Shown here one piece after another: positions 49,721 to 61,664 of a stretch of 64,000 bases of DNA. A program made the translations under genes and the position numbers. The first letter of the stretch is position 1. Each line of letters opens with the position of its first letter. Under the pieces are notes generated by a model. It was not told the origin of the DNA. It saw nothing but the letters and a program-made list of their open reading frames with translations, and did not search any database. The stretch comes from Lagopus muta (lineage: Eukaryota; Chordata; Aves; Galliformes; Phasianidae), in assembly GCF_023343835.1 (NCBI RefSeq), contig NC_064437.1, positions 49,302,972 through 49,366,971 on the forward strand, written 5' to 3'.

Positions 49721-51908
49721 AAGCCTTCCAGCCCTACCAGCTTGTTTTGCTACCAATGACAATCTCACAGTGTATCAGTATGGATTTTGTCTCAGCCCTC
49801 CCTCCTTCTTTCTTTTTAGCAAACAGGCTTGTCCCGAGACAAAGTCCTGACCCTGTGTCTGGGTGGTGAAGGGCTCTTCATGTCCCCTGGGCTGATCCTT
49901 TATGGGAGGATATTTGCCAAAGTCTGAGCAATCATGACCACAGGATGAAAGCTGAAGATAATCTAATTTAATTCCTCTGAAAGCAAATGTTTAAAGAGCT
50001 CAGATTCACAGGTCCTGAGCAACTAGTAAAACAACTAAAAAGTCCAAGGGGAGCATACTTGGCCAAGTTCTGGTATTGGTTATACAGCATAAATCCAAAA
50101 CAAGCCCACAGACTTTGTCTTCCATGTCATTAAATTCATGTACCTGAAAGTATTTAGGCCTTTCTTTTTTTCTAGATGAACAAAATGACTTGCAGTTCTT
50201 TGGACCTGATTCTCCTTTGCAGAGCCTGGTGTGTATCACAGGTGATAACACACAGTTGTACTAGAAACAAGCTCTATGTGAGAAAGGAATTGAGCATTAG
50301 ATCTATTTCTTACACAGATACACTGCTTTGGGAACTATGGTTTTCACAGATATATTAGATTCAGGAGACAGATAAGGTAAAAAAAAAAATAGATTTTTCT
50401 CAGTGTAAATACAATTACATTAAAAACTACTCCTTTGACTCTTGTTTTGGTGAAATACTGTGCCAATACACACACTACATGCCAGGTACTAGCATGCCCA
50501 CGTTGTATAGATCCTCTTCTCTGGTGGTCTGGTTGCAGGGAGGATGGGTGCAGTTCTCAACACAGACTCCTTTCTGAGCCCCACAGAAGGTGGTTCTGTG
50601 ATTTTTCAACTTCTGAGACCCCAAATATTGTGCTAATCAGAGCACAATACACCTTTCCTCTACTCACCTGGCTCTCACCAACTTTTTTTTCCTGATGATG
50701 TTGAGGCAGTACTCTGCACCCCTCAGCTGCTAAAATTAAAATAAGAGGAAGAAGCAAGCTGCAGAGGTTTAATGCAAAACAGGCAGCATGACCAAAAATA
50801 CCACATTTATAGATTAAATCTTTAGCTTAATTCAGATCTGTTGCAGAACAGCCCCTGAAGGGAAATGCATATAAAAGATTCATCCAGGTTGGCTGCTGAA
50901 TGTATTTCTTTCCACAGTTTTCAGGTACTGGCACTGCCAACGCATTATGGCTGGGCACTCTCCTGCCTTCTCCTTCCAACAACTGAGGCTCACTGCTGCT
51001 AGAGACAAAACCCAGCAGCACCACGATGACTTGCCCTCAGTGTTTCATAAGACAAGATGGTAAAATAGGCCTACTCCTTAGTTCCTCCTTCCCAAGCTAT
51101 GGTCAGGAGAGACTGCTAGAGCCAGTTAAAACAAAACAAAAAAAAACACACCTCCTTTTCCTGAGAATTATTGGTGCTTTGCCATTGGATTCCATAATTA
51201 ACTGACTCAGGGGAAGTTAGAATATTGTATTTTTGCAGGAAACATCTTTCTGCAAAAAGTTACATTTGATTTGAGAGGATGCTCCACTTCAAAAGATAGA
51301 AAAAACCTACTTTTCATGTTGCTGCATTGTGTTACATTATTAGATTATATTTGAAGCTGAGAAGTCAAAACAAGCCATTTTACCTTATCACTATGTTTCA
51401 ATGTTAAGAAAGTGAAACATCTGAGCATTGTTGGATGGGACTGAAAGGGTCATCTTGGAGCATTTTTACTTTCCTATTGGAGGTTAACAAGCACAGCCAT
51501 GTTCTCACTGAGTGCTGGGATTCCAAGGAAACCAGTGTAACTACAAAAAAAATTTCATCCAGGTCTGATTGCTAAAGAGCAGAAAAATAGTCCTCCCTCT
51601 TGTCTTTTTGCTACCCTGGATCACACAGGATGAGCACTGCTATTTGGAATGAGCCTGGGCAGATCCACAGAAAGTACATGAAGGTGCCTTGGGACAGAGG
51701 TGGAGAATCAGGAGTGATTCCTCCACATGAAAAGTACACTTCACACAAGGACTGGACAGCCTTCAAGTTAAAATGAAAGTTAATTTTGTTACTATTTCCT
51801 TTTAGGGAAAAAAAAATCATAATTGAAAGATGTCAGACGAATTAGACCTTGCTCAGTGCCTATCCAAACTCCCAGATCCTTCTTCATGCTTTATGAACTG
51901 GGCACTGT
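49721..51908. other. Non-coding unique sequence
   Basis: No gene or mobile element is recognised. Short A runs occur, for example near 50380-50389 and 51131-51146. Confidence 0.55.
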
Positions 51909-51967
51909 GAATCATAGAATCAAACCAAGGCTGGAAAAGACCAAAAAGATCACCTAGTCTAACTGTA
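51909..51967 (-). mobile_element. CR1 LINE 3'-end remnant
   Basis: 'gaatcatagaatcaaaccaa', 'ggctggaaaagaccaaaaag' and 'atcacctagtctaact' on the plus strand are the reverse complement of the last ~60 bp of CR1. The element is on the minus strand. Confidence 0.88.
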
Positions 51968-52132
51968 AGAAGAAACTCTAAATGGCATAAACCATCCTTG
52001 GCTTTCATATTCTGGTGCCATAGATGGGCCACAAAAGCAGCACAGAACAGAAAACCCAGGAAGGCGAGGATTGCTGGAACTGTAATGGCTCTAAGTCACT
52101 TCGACACACAGTTATCTGATAATTAGAACAGG

Positions 52133-52157
52133 AAAAAAAAAAAAAAAAAAAAAAAAA
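52133..52157 (+). repeat. Poly-A run (25)
   Basis: Uninterrupted A25. No retrocopy body is recognisable upstream, and no matching short direct repeats are seen at its borders. Confidence 0.92.
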
Positions 52158-53950
52158 CAGTTTTGTCATTTACTGACAGAATTCTTTCCAAATTCTCCAT
52201 TCCACAAGAAAATATTACACTTCTTCAGTCTTAATTCAGAGTAAAAATAAAAACAAAAACTAGAGTATTAGGAATCTCCTTCTTTCTCCTAGCTGAAAGT
52301 TTAGTTCTCAGCAGCTCTGCTGAGCCCTCTGTGGGTTTTTAAGAAATGGAGCAGAAGCATTGTGCCATTTGCTTCTGTGTCCTGTGAGGCTTCTTTAAGA
52401 GCGTCCAGATTGCTCATTGCAATCAACTACCCTTTATTTACTGAGGCTGAGGGAAACCAAACACTGGAGATACTCACATCATGAGCGTCATGTCTTTTTT
52501 GCCTTCTCTTCCAAGGTACCTTGATTCCTGATGGCCAGATGGCACTCCCAAATACACAGCTGTAAACCAAGAGCATTTCACCAATGTCAAAGTGCAGAAT
52601 CAAGCCCTTCTATCTAAGACACAGTATTGCTGGGGACGTGGCTGTGGTCTTCCATCTGTTTCCAGTTAGCTGCTGGCACTAGGAAAGCCCTGAAGTCACC
52701 ATGGTCTCTGGGCAGCAGATAGAACTTTTGTTTTTGCACAGACAAAAGGCAGAGCAGGCCAAACCAACACAACGTATGCAAGCACTAGGGAGCCCGATGA
52801 AAAGCAATAAAGAATGTCCAAAGTCAGCAAGAAGTAGAGTGGCAGCAGGAAAGAGAAAACTTACAGCAGTTAAAAGTGAGGAAGCAGGGAGTGGAAGAGG
52901 AAGAGAGGAGGAGCCAAGATGGCCTGGTGCCCAATGCAGTGATACCCAGGGTGAGCTCTGCTGAGGCTCGTATGGGAGCAGACCACAAGGAGCAAGCTGC
53001 ACAACACTGAGCTGCTGACCTCCTGCCTGCAGCCATCCCTCCCTAGGCTTTATCTCTGGTAACAGCGTGACTGGGAAACCTTGCTACTCCTTGACACTTC
53101 TCTGCCATCTTTTTACACTACTTTACCCCTCCAATGAGCTGAAATACTTCCTGTTAACCAAGCCATGCAGATGGTGTGAAGTAAATGTGATACTAGATGA
53201 TCTGTATTTCTTTACTTACGTGACATCCCATCCCATGGCCAGTGTAATGATTCTCCAACACCCAAAAAAGAGATAGAGACTTGCACTCCTTGCAACATGC
53301 ATATCTGACAGGAGCCCAGCAGAGCAAATATCCAGCCATGAAACTTACCAGGTAGGGATACTATCATTCTGATTTGCACAACTCCTGCATGATGGAACCT
53401 TAACACAGCTACAAGAAAAACCACGGAGACAGACTCAGACCAGGAGATGGGATACAAGAACAGGAGAGTGTAGACTGAGCACAGATTTTTTTCCACAGGC
53501 AATTAGGAGAAAATCTAGAACAGCTAGGCTGAGGACATAACTGGAAGTGAACATGAGGATCTTAAGCCTGAATGTGGACACTGAGCACAATGGTAGCCAT
53601 CCAGCTGCCTTCATGGCTGAAGTTCCATCATACAGAATGTGATTCCTGTTTGCCTTCATAACATTCAGATTTTTAAAGAAAGAAAATATTTCCTCTCTCC
53701 CTCATGCTTTTCCAAATATTTTTATGCGGAACTATTTTTTCCCCTCATGCTCTGCCCTGTGGAAAGACTCTAATTTAGAAAACATGGGCCTAGCCATACA
53801 ATGGGGCTTGGCATTTGCTCATGTAAATAGTCTTCCCTCTTCACAGGAATCGTAGTGTGTAATCTGAAGTATTTTATGTGCTTCTGTGGTGCTCAGAATC
53901 AAACAGCGTGTGCTGGATATTAAACTTCTATTGATTTTACATATAGCTGT

Positions 53951-53974
53951 GGCACTGTGTGCGGCACTGTGTCA
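53951..53974 (+). repeat. 12-bp tandem duplication
   Basis: Two adjacent 12-base units share 'ggcactgtgt' and differ at the last two bases. Confidence 0.85.
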
Positions 53975-54168
53975 AACAGTTTGGTTATCTGGTGGCTTGG
54001 ATTTTGTTACACATTCTAATCATCATTAGTGAGTCCTTTCTTCAGCTCCTCCTCTTCTACAGTCAATGCGCAGACACATTTCACCACAGTCAAAAATCTT
54101 CATCCAGGCACTGCAGTAAATCACAGTGCACATTAAACAATGGAAGAGATCGCAGATCTTTAGGGTGG

Positions 54169-54190
54169 AAAAAATAAATAAATAAATAAA
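54169..54190 (+). repeat. (AAAT)n microsatellite
   Basis: About five AAAT units. Short and mostly pure. Confidence 0.88.
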
Positions 54191-55215
54191 GTTTTTGAGG
54201 TTTCAGTCAGCTACAGCAGCATTTTAAACCTCTGTCCTGTTCTTAAGATGCGTTATTCCACCATTTGACAGCTTGTGGTAAACTCTGCTCTCTGTTCAAG
54301 CTGGATGAGGGCCAAAATAGTGTGGTCTGGGTCTACCAAAATCCTCAAGCACCTTCCTGGTTGCTTGAGTCCATCACATCAGGGTTACATTGTCTAGTCA
54401 TTGGCAGGAGGAAGGAAGAAATAGGAGATCACCACTTTTCCTAGACAGCTTCTGCAAGGAATGACTGGAGAGAAGAGATGGAAGGAATGTAAACCGAGGA
54501 CATATTAATGTGCCAAAGGGTGGTGCTGCTGTGGCAGGCAATGAAAGACAGATCAAGCTGTCCAAGCAGTGGAACAAGCCCAAGAGCATAAGCTGAGCAT
54601 GCAGTAACAATGTTCAGGCTGAAAGGACTCCAGATCCTGATCTGACAGAGTGGACGAAAAATGACAGAAACAGAGATATTCCACCACCTCTCTCAGAGGT
54701 GGAAAACGGACCAGTAGCCAGAGAGCACCAACAAGGAAGACAAGCAGGGGGGCAGAGAGCCCACCAGATGACTTTGAATCACCAAGACTTATCACATGAG
54801 CTGCAGCAATTAGAATTGGGAAGCAAAAGGAGATCCTCAAAGATCCAGAGCACAGAATGAAGGACCAATAAGAGACAAAGGAAGAAGCTCAAGGATTTGC
54901 TAGAAGATCACCAGTACGAGCACTCCTGACAGAGAAAACCTTTTGAGCAAGATTTGTTCCCAGATCAGGGGTGCATGGATCAGGACCAGGGCTTCAGCTT
55001 TACCTCCCTGCCACACCTCTGCTTCTTCAACTGGAGGTCAACCACTGTGACAAAAAGCAAAGACATTTTACCCCAAAGTTGTCTCCTGTGTAACAGCAGG
55101 AGCCATGCTCAGCCTCAGCTCAAGCAGAGCTGGGATGGCTGTTGTACTGGTGTTATTAATCATACACAAGCTGAGGAATGCTCCCTTGGAGCCGGGGATT
55201 TCTGCAGATGGGTTT

Positions 55216-55510
55216 CCAAGGCCAGAAGGATCATTAGCTCATCTAGTCTGACCCCATCTATAACAGAGGTAAGAGAATTTCACCCAGTATCCCCTGGGAG
55301 CCCATCAAGCTCTATGTGGTGAACACCAGAGCAGTGTTTAGCACTGCTCTGAAGACATAGGAAGAAAGGAAAAAAAAAAAAAAAGTCAGGGTTTTCCCCT
55401 TCTCATGGGGAATTTGTTCCAAAGGCTAATCAGTTCCACACTTAGAAATCTGTTTTCAGTTTGAATGTCTCTGGCTTCAGCTTCTAGACCTTGCTTTTTG
55501 TTTTCAATTT
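55216..55510 (-). mobile_element. Older CR1-type LINE fragment
   Basis: The plus strand reads 'ccaaggccagaaggatcatt', 'catctagtctgaccccatct', 'ataacagaggtaagagaatt', 'tcacccagtatcccc', and later 'ggggaatttgttccaaagg', 'ctaatcagttccacac', 'ttcagtttgaatgtctctgg' and 'cttcagcttctagacc'. This is the signature of the old amniote CR1 branch also seen in turtles and crocodilians, different from the young avian copies, and it lies on the minus strand. An A15 run (55370-55384) interrupts it. Confidence 0.75.
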
Positions 55511-56040
55511 TTTTTCCCCTCATTTCTTTGCTAGTCTCAAAGCTACTTATTTGTTTTGTCTGAAATACTCTGGATGAATTAAAAGTAAGTAGCTTTATAA
55601 AACAGGAAGATGTTTACCAGAAGCTAGGAGTGACCTTCATCATGTAGCATCATAGCAGCTCTTAGGTAACATCCTCAGCACTTGGGTTATTCCAACAGAA
55701 GGAAGTGCTACTGTTCTTTTAACAGTTTTCCCACTCCACTCTTCACTTATGACACAACTTGATGCAGAACAGAGAGCTGGGGAAAAAGATGGGCTTTTCA
55801 GCCTCCTATTCAGCCTTGCTAGGCTCCGCCAAGCTCCAATCACAGGGCACATACCTAGTTTTGAATCTCATTGCCCAGTAACAGCAATGCCAGATAAGGC
55901 ATGATAGGTGGCAAGTGGGGACCTCTGATAACAGATTCTCAGCACGTAGCATATCTGATTGAGCTAAGGTAGGAAGGACACAAGAGAAAGGCATAGAAAG
56001 AGATGGTGCTTCTTTTCTGTAGGTACCCGGAGGAGTTCTG
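55511..56040. other. Non-coding unique sequence
   Basis: No gene is recognised. The left part may still be CR1 body but cannot be aligned by eye. Confidence 0.5.
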
Positions 56041-56044
56041 GATT

Positions 56045-56530
56045 AAAGTTGTTGCTTGTTTCCTCTTGCCTTTTTGAGTCTCTTGAAGACTCTGATCCTT
56101 ACAGCAGCCTTCCCAGGTACCTGCTTAGAATTCAGACTGCCAGGCTGCCATCTCCCCCAGCTAACAAGAGATACCTTTGTTCTTCTCCACAGGCTGCTTC
56201 CTTGTTCTCCTTTGACTCTCCTCTGTTCACTCCTTTGTTCTCCTATTTTGATTTCTTCTCATGACTGTCACCTCCATCTCTTGCAGCATCCTTCACTTTC
56301 TACAAGTCCTTATCTTTCTCCTTCTTTTTCCTGATGTGGGTTCCGTGCCTTTTTCTGCTCCCACTGTCTCAAGTCTCCTGTATTTCACCTTGCACATCTA
56401 CCCTATCTCCATCTTCTTTAGACTTATCCTCACCCTTGCAGAGATCACTTCTCTAGCTCACTCCTTTTCATTTTACCCATCATAAAGCTGTTACTCTCTT
56501 CTCCTTGCTCTACCCATTTCACCCACAGCA
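56045..56530 (+). other. Pyrimidine-rich strand-biased block
   Basis: For almost 490 bp the plus strand is strongly C+T biased ('cttccttgttctcctttgac', 'tctttctccttctttttcct' and similar) without being a simple repeat. It translates into Leu-, Ser-, Pro- and Phe-rich frames, which is expected from the composition. It could be a decayed retroelement segment or an extended polypyrimidine tract. Confidence 0.7.
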
Positions 56531-56778
56531 TCAAGAGAACTGTTTTCCCTTGTCATAAACATTCTTTAATCCTGCAGCATTAAAAAAACAGAGGAACTGG
56601 TTGTAATGCAACAGAAAGTACAGCAATGACAATAGTGCAGCAAGGTCCCAGGCTATAAGAGAGGATTTGCTCAAATGCAACAGCTGCAGGCACAGAAATA
56701 AAGTAAGAAAGTTACTTACCTTCTAAAGGCCTTAGGCACACAGCAATTCTCAGCATGACACCCTTGCCCCCACTACTA
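56531..56778. other. Non-coding unique sequence
   Basis: No gene or repeat is recognised. Confidence 0.5.
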
Positions 56779-56935
56779 CCCTTAAATGAGGTCTGGGAAG
56801 GGTGAAGCCAGGATCCACCAGGTGTTCCTGTCACTCAGGTGTACTACACACACCTGAGTTCCCCTGGGTTGGCTCTGCCTTCCTTCCAGGTGCTCAGTCA
56901 CTGGTTCAAGCTGTGACTCAGCATTTCAAGTGCAC
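56779..56935 (+). repeat. Dispersed hairpin-bearing element, copy B
   Basis: This is the partner of 44972-45113. It has the same left block 'cccttaaatgag' and the same right block 'ccaggtgctca'. The central hairpin is ACTCAGGTGT (56833-56842), loop ACTACAC, ACACCTGAGT (56850-56859), a perfect 10-bp stem. Three CAGGTG words and one CACCTG, which are E-box words of the ZEB/SNAI type, occur within about 80 bp. Confidence 0.65.
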
Positions 56936-57239
56936 CAGTGAAAAAGGAAAGCAGCAATAGCATGAAAGACACATAAACAAGCAACAAGTTTTCTTACTCA
57001 AATCAATCTCCTTGCTTCAAATTTGGAGACAGAAACTCTTATCACACTTATCTAATGACCATAAATCCCATTCTGCAACCACCTTCCCCATGTGTCTTAT
57101 CCTTCAGGCTCTGCAAAAAGACGATCTGTGAGGATGAGTCTGTGTGAAACCTTTCATGTAGCTGCTGAAACAGAAGCATTTCATGTGTTGTCTTCTGACC
57201 TGTGCTACACCAGGGCCTGATATATCCTGCTTATAATCA
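56936..57239. other. Non-coding unique sequence
   Basis: Nothing is recognised in this stretch. Confidence 0.5.
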
Positions 57240-57720
57240 GCATCAAGATGGTTGAAGCCATGAACACAGCTGATTTCCTTCAGCTTATTAATATTGGAAT
57301 GCTGCCTCTGAAGAGAGCCAGATGTGCTAATAAGGTGGATTCATTACTAATTTCAAGGCAGCCATTTGAATACTCAGTTCACAGATATGTTGCCATAATG
57401 ATTTGCCAAGGAAGTGAAAAGCCCAACATTAACATCCAAGTGAAAAAAAATGATGAAAGACACAGCAAAATATTGCAGAGAATACACAGCCTTTCTTTAA
57501 TATTAATCTGTAATTACGTAGCTAATTACTGCAATCCATTTCCGGGTGGCCTGGGAATTTCTCACTGGCCATCTGCATGCACAATTACCTGTTCAGTTTT
57601 TCATGACCACTTACTAAATCACTGCTGGATTTGCAAAGGGACCATCAGTCATCTGAGCTTCCCTTTTCTTTTTTCGCATGTCTTTTGACTTGTGTCAATT
57701 TGGCTAAGTAGTATTTATTG
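57240..57720. other. Candidate conserved non-coding element
   Basis: Repeat-free sequence containing two TAATTAC words 13 bp apart (57511-57517 and 57523-57529, the first within palindromic GTAATTAC), then 'gcaatccatttcc' and 'gcacaattacctgttc'. Homeodomain-type words are dense here. A 146-codon ATG frame (57248-57688) also spans it, but the predicted product has no recognisable domain. Enhancer-like function is a guess from texture. Confidence 0.3.
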
Positions 57721-58264
57721 AATATGAAGGTCAGGAAAGCTCAAGCACTGTTTCACTGTCATAGCTATTTAATTATCTCCAGCCTTTGCTGCACACAGAA
57801 CTCTATGAAGGGCTGGGAATCACTCTTATTGTTACAGTGGAAGAGCTGAGGTCTGAACAGCTTTCTGATGGGAAATGTTCAGCAGCTCATGTCTGAGGAC
57901 AAACCATGGGAAGCAAGTAATCATTTTGTTCAGATAGGAATTTTTATTAAGAAAATTATAAGTGCATACACATTTACTGGAGAAATTACAACAGTATAAA
58001 AGTGTTTATTTTCAAAATAATCTATGAAAGGAGTAATTTCAAATGCATAATATAACTCCTCCATAAAAGCTGCCTTACAGGAACGCAAATACAAAACTCT
58101 TTTCACATTATTTGGGAGGATTTATTTTTACTTAATAAGTACAGTATTCACCACATTCTGACTACACTGATCTCTTACAGAGTGGAAGATGGAGGAAGGT
58201 TCATGCAGCCCTTTCATCACCACAAACATATTCTTCTCTGCGGCCGCCAGAATTCTGGGGTTTT
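57721..58264. other. Non-coding unique sequence
   Basis: No gene is recognised. The part from 57930 to 58160 is AT-rich. Confidence 0.5.
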
Positions 58265-58367
58265 GAGTAACCTGGTCTAATGGGAGGTGACCCTGCCTGT
58301 AGAAGGGTGGTTGAAACTAGATGATCTTAAAGGTCCCTTTCAACCTAAACCATTCTACAATTCTATG
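58265..58367 (+). mobile_element. CR1 LINE 3'-end fragment
   Basis: The plus strand reads 'ggggttttgagtaacctggt', 'ctaatgggaggtgaccctgc', 'gaaactagatgatcttaaag', 'gtccctttcaacctaaacc' and 'attctacaattctatgaa'. This is the last ~100 bp of a CR1 on the plus strand, similar in subtype to the copy at 30635-30860. A NotI site (58260-58267) and an EcoRI site (58270-58275) lie at its left edge. Confidence 0.93.
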
Positions 58368-58775
58368 AATTTCATGTTTGCAGGCACGACTCATCTTGGT
58401 GGGAAGTTGGCAAATAAAAATATAAGATTTTAATAATGAGGTCTCAGATACCCTTGATTACTGTACATCATACAAACAAAACAAACTGCCAGAGAAAAAA
58501 AAGACTCTCTGGATTCTAAGAAAGGGAAAATATCAACAGAAACTTCTGTAGGAGCTGCATTTTCAACAGAACGTGTCTATTTTAATTGGAACACAGCCTT
58601 CATTGCAAAAGACCAACGGTCACTTTGCTCAAACACATCATTAAAAACATATCAAAAAATCATCCTTCATGCTTTCTCAGGCAGAATTCAGATAAGATAT
58701 TCATACATACAAGTGTAAAGCTAGTATAAATTAAAAAAAAATGGCACAGCAATAAATACCATCTATTCTCTTTCC

Positions 58776-58799
58776 AAAACAAACGAACAAACAAACAAA
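58776..58799 (+). repeat. (AAAC)n simple repeat
   Basis: About five to six AAAC units with one G interruption. Confidence 0.85.
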
Positions 58800-60045
58800 T
58801 AAGAAAACACCTTAGGATTTGACAGCTGCACTTTGAAAATACCACACATGACAAGACCATTCCACACTTATGGAAGCTGCTTTTTTGGCACTAGTTCAGT
58901 TTTACCCCTTTTCCTCCTATCCTTCACATGTGGTCCTTACATCACTCCCATCTTCCAATTTGGTCCCTGATTCAATCTTTGGTCAACAGTTAAAGGCAGA
59001 AAGGGAAATCTAGTGCTCTCCCTGAGTGGGCTTCTGTTAGTGCAGCTTCTTGGCCTGCTAAGTGTGCACAGGAGGAACAGAGTATGACTCACAAGGTAGC
59101 AAGGAAGCTTGATGCAGCCCAGTGATTGATGTCCCTTGTATGAAGGGCAGAGCTGCTCTTCCTTATGCAATGATTCTCTTGCAAATAACGCCAGGTGAAA
59201 AGTGAAGCTTCCCGCTCAAGTTTGACATTAGGACTAAAGCAAGACGAAGTTTTGCTCAGGTTCTCATATAAGTTCCCTGTGGGAAGTCCCTTTCCTCCCA
59301 GACTGCTCCTGCAATGCCCACGAGTTTGCTCCTATAGGAAAAGGTCATCAGGTGACCCCAGTTTCCTACATTTTAGCTAAGGTGTTCCAGCAGTGCCCAT
59401 CTCAATGTTTGTGCCAAGCTCTGTGTTTGCCCAGGCTCTGATGTGTGAACTGAGACTGCACCACAGTGCTCCAAGGTTGTCCAGCCACATCTAGTCACTG
59501 GAAAGCCAACGTTTCTTCTAGAAACAAAACCTTCATGACCCCTATCCTTGTTAACAAGGGATGCTGTTGAATCAAAACAAAAAGGATTATTTACCTCTGG
59601 TCTGATTCCAAAGGAAATAGATCAGGCATTAAGCTGCCCTTAGTTGGGAAGAACATGTTAAGATTGCATCTTCATGGGGGAGAAGGACAAGCTTCATGTC
59701 TGTGTAAAAACGAAGATTCTTCCACTCTTTCCTCAAAATCATTCTTGGCTTTGACAACCCAAGCTTCAGCCTCCCAGAAAACCACTTGCTACTGCAGATG
59801 CATGTGCAGGGACAGGAGGTAGACCCTAGGATATACAGCACATTCCAGGGAGGATACAAAAAACTTATTTTCTTATATAAGTTCTTCCTGTCTTTACCCT
59901 GACAACAGGGTTCTGATCCTATTCACATTGAAATCAACAGCCCAATTCTCATAAAGTACAGTGGTACCAGACCTTCCAAAACAGAGACAAAGAATACTCA
60001 AAGCATCAGCTTGGAGATGGCATCAACAGAAGGAATGTCAAAATT

Positions 60046-60060
60046 ACACACACACACACA
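60046..60060 (+). repeat. (AC)n microsatellite
   Basis: Seven to eight AC dinucleotides. Short. Confidence 0.9.
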
Positions 60061-61646
60061 TTTTTAGGCACAGCAGTTGGTTTCTACTTCAAAATACTTT
60101 CATTTAAAGTAAATGAGGTGATGTATCCCAGCCAATGCACTCTCTGTTATAGCACCTTTTTGCAGAGAGGAAAGGACTTACAAGATTTTTACCTGAATCC
60201 ACATGGCAGTAAGGTAACCCCAGCTAGCTAAAATGCCTTTTTGGCCTTAAAGTTGCCGCCATGGAAAGGCATGCTTACCAAAATGGTCCTTTCAGTGTTC
60301 CTGACACAGGCTGCAGATAAGAAGGAAGATTCCCTTTGAAGCAACCAGCTCCAAAAAAAATAATACAATGCTATGACATTTTTGTTTACAATAGACACAC
60401 AGATACATATAAAAACAAGTATTGTGCTGCACTAATGTGCTTCCCCCCTGGATCTCCGTGTGCGGCATAACATAATTATCATAGTATTTTAGGCGTTTTT
60501 TCCATACACTATTTAGCAAAGATACTTGTTTACACAGGTAAGAACCAGGAGAAGGAAGTTTCTGGCTGAGTGAAGGAATTGGTGCAAGGACTGTCCTCAG
60601 GTGTGCTTTGCAAAGGAAATTTCAGAGGCTATGCCATTCACCAGCAAACTGTGACCACTAGTGAACAGTGAGTGTTGGCCTTCATCTCCACACTCAAGAA
60701 GCGTGCAAACTGGGCAAAATTTCCTCTCTTGCCCCAGTCATCTGTTTTCTCCAAAGACGTGGCCAGACGTCCTCTTTTGGATGTACCCAGAACAATCAAA
60801 TGTGCTGCTGCCCTCAGATAGGTGTGACTGTTCAGTAACAGAGGGTACAGCACTTAGTGAAGGGTTACATTAATGCTCTTCCACCTGCTTCACCACAAGG
60901 CCAGTCCAGAGAGCTGAAGTCACCTTCTGCAGATGAGTGGGAACAGACACCTGGTGCATGATAGCACCTCTGACTCCTCCAGTGATTTGCAACATGATTA
61001 TGCTGCTAGCTCTTTAATAATCCATTCCTTTTTGTGCTAAAATTTGTCATCAGAGACAGGAACATAGGAAATGCCAAGTGACATCAGATCAGTGTTGTAG
61101 CTTCTAACACACTCTTGGCTCCTAACACTTGGCTTCTACAAACTACTGGCACCTTGCAGTACCACATGAGCATTGTCTCAGAAGCTCATAGCTGTCGCCA
61201 AGATCTCTAATCTACAGAGAATGGCTTCAGCCCTGAAATCCTGAACTTAATCCCTCAGCCAAAATACATATATTCACTGCCCATGATAATATTGGTCTCT
61301 TTCACTGATGTCTGATGCTTTTTAGCCTTCCTGTGTTCTTGGCCTTAATGACTTTTGGGGCAAGGAACTCTTCTTTTACTTACATAACATCATTGCACTA
61401 TACAGTTCATGTCCTTCTAGGCTTAAATCTCCAGGAGACTTGCATGAACCAAAAGAAAGTTAAATAAAGCAGGACCTCTACATAGCAAAGGAAATAAAAT
61501 ATTATATAATAACATAGGGTTAGTTTAAATTCATATCTGCCCTCAGTGCTAAGTAATCAACCAACCTGTATAAAAACATATTTTTCTTAAAATCAAATAC
61601 ATCTTACTACATAAAAATAGCACTGTGAAAGCAAGCCAATTTGTGC

Positions 61647-61664
61647 AAAAAAAAAAAAAAAAAA
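61647..61664 (+). repeat. Poly-A run (18)
   Basis: An A18 run followed by 'gac' and further A-rich sequence. No retrocopy body is seen. Confidence 0.9.

Larger units (their letters stand above)
51968..55215. other. Non-coding; A25 run and purine-rich block
   Basis: No gene is recognised. An A25 run lies at 52133-52157, a purine tract at about 52877-52915, a 12-bp tandem duplication at 53951-53974 and an (AAAT)n tract at about 54169-54190. From about 54395 to 54960 the plus strand is markedly purine-rich. A perfect 8-bp hairpin, CCACCTCT with loop CTC, lies at 54684-54702. Confidence 0.55.

Noticed and set aside
52133..52157. A25 run as the tail of a processed retrocopy
   Set aside because: No transcript-like body, polyadenylation signal in a sensible position or flanking direct repeats are visible.
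56900..56925. 'ggttcaagctgtgactca' as a tRNA B box
   Set aside because: There is no matching A box or cloverleaf, and copy A of the element does not preserve the word.
58260..58275. NotI site next to an EcoRI site, suggestive of a cloning linker
   Set aside because: The sequence runs on into a normal CR1 copy and the 'ggccgccag' word aligns with the CR1 body. It matches no vector polylinker arrangement I can recall, so coincidence is more likely.
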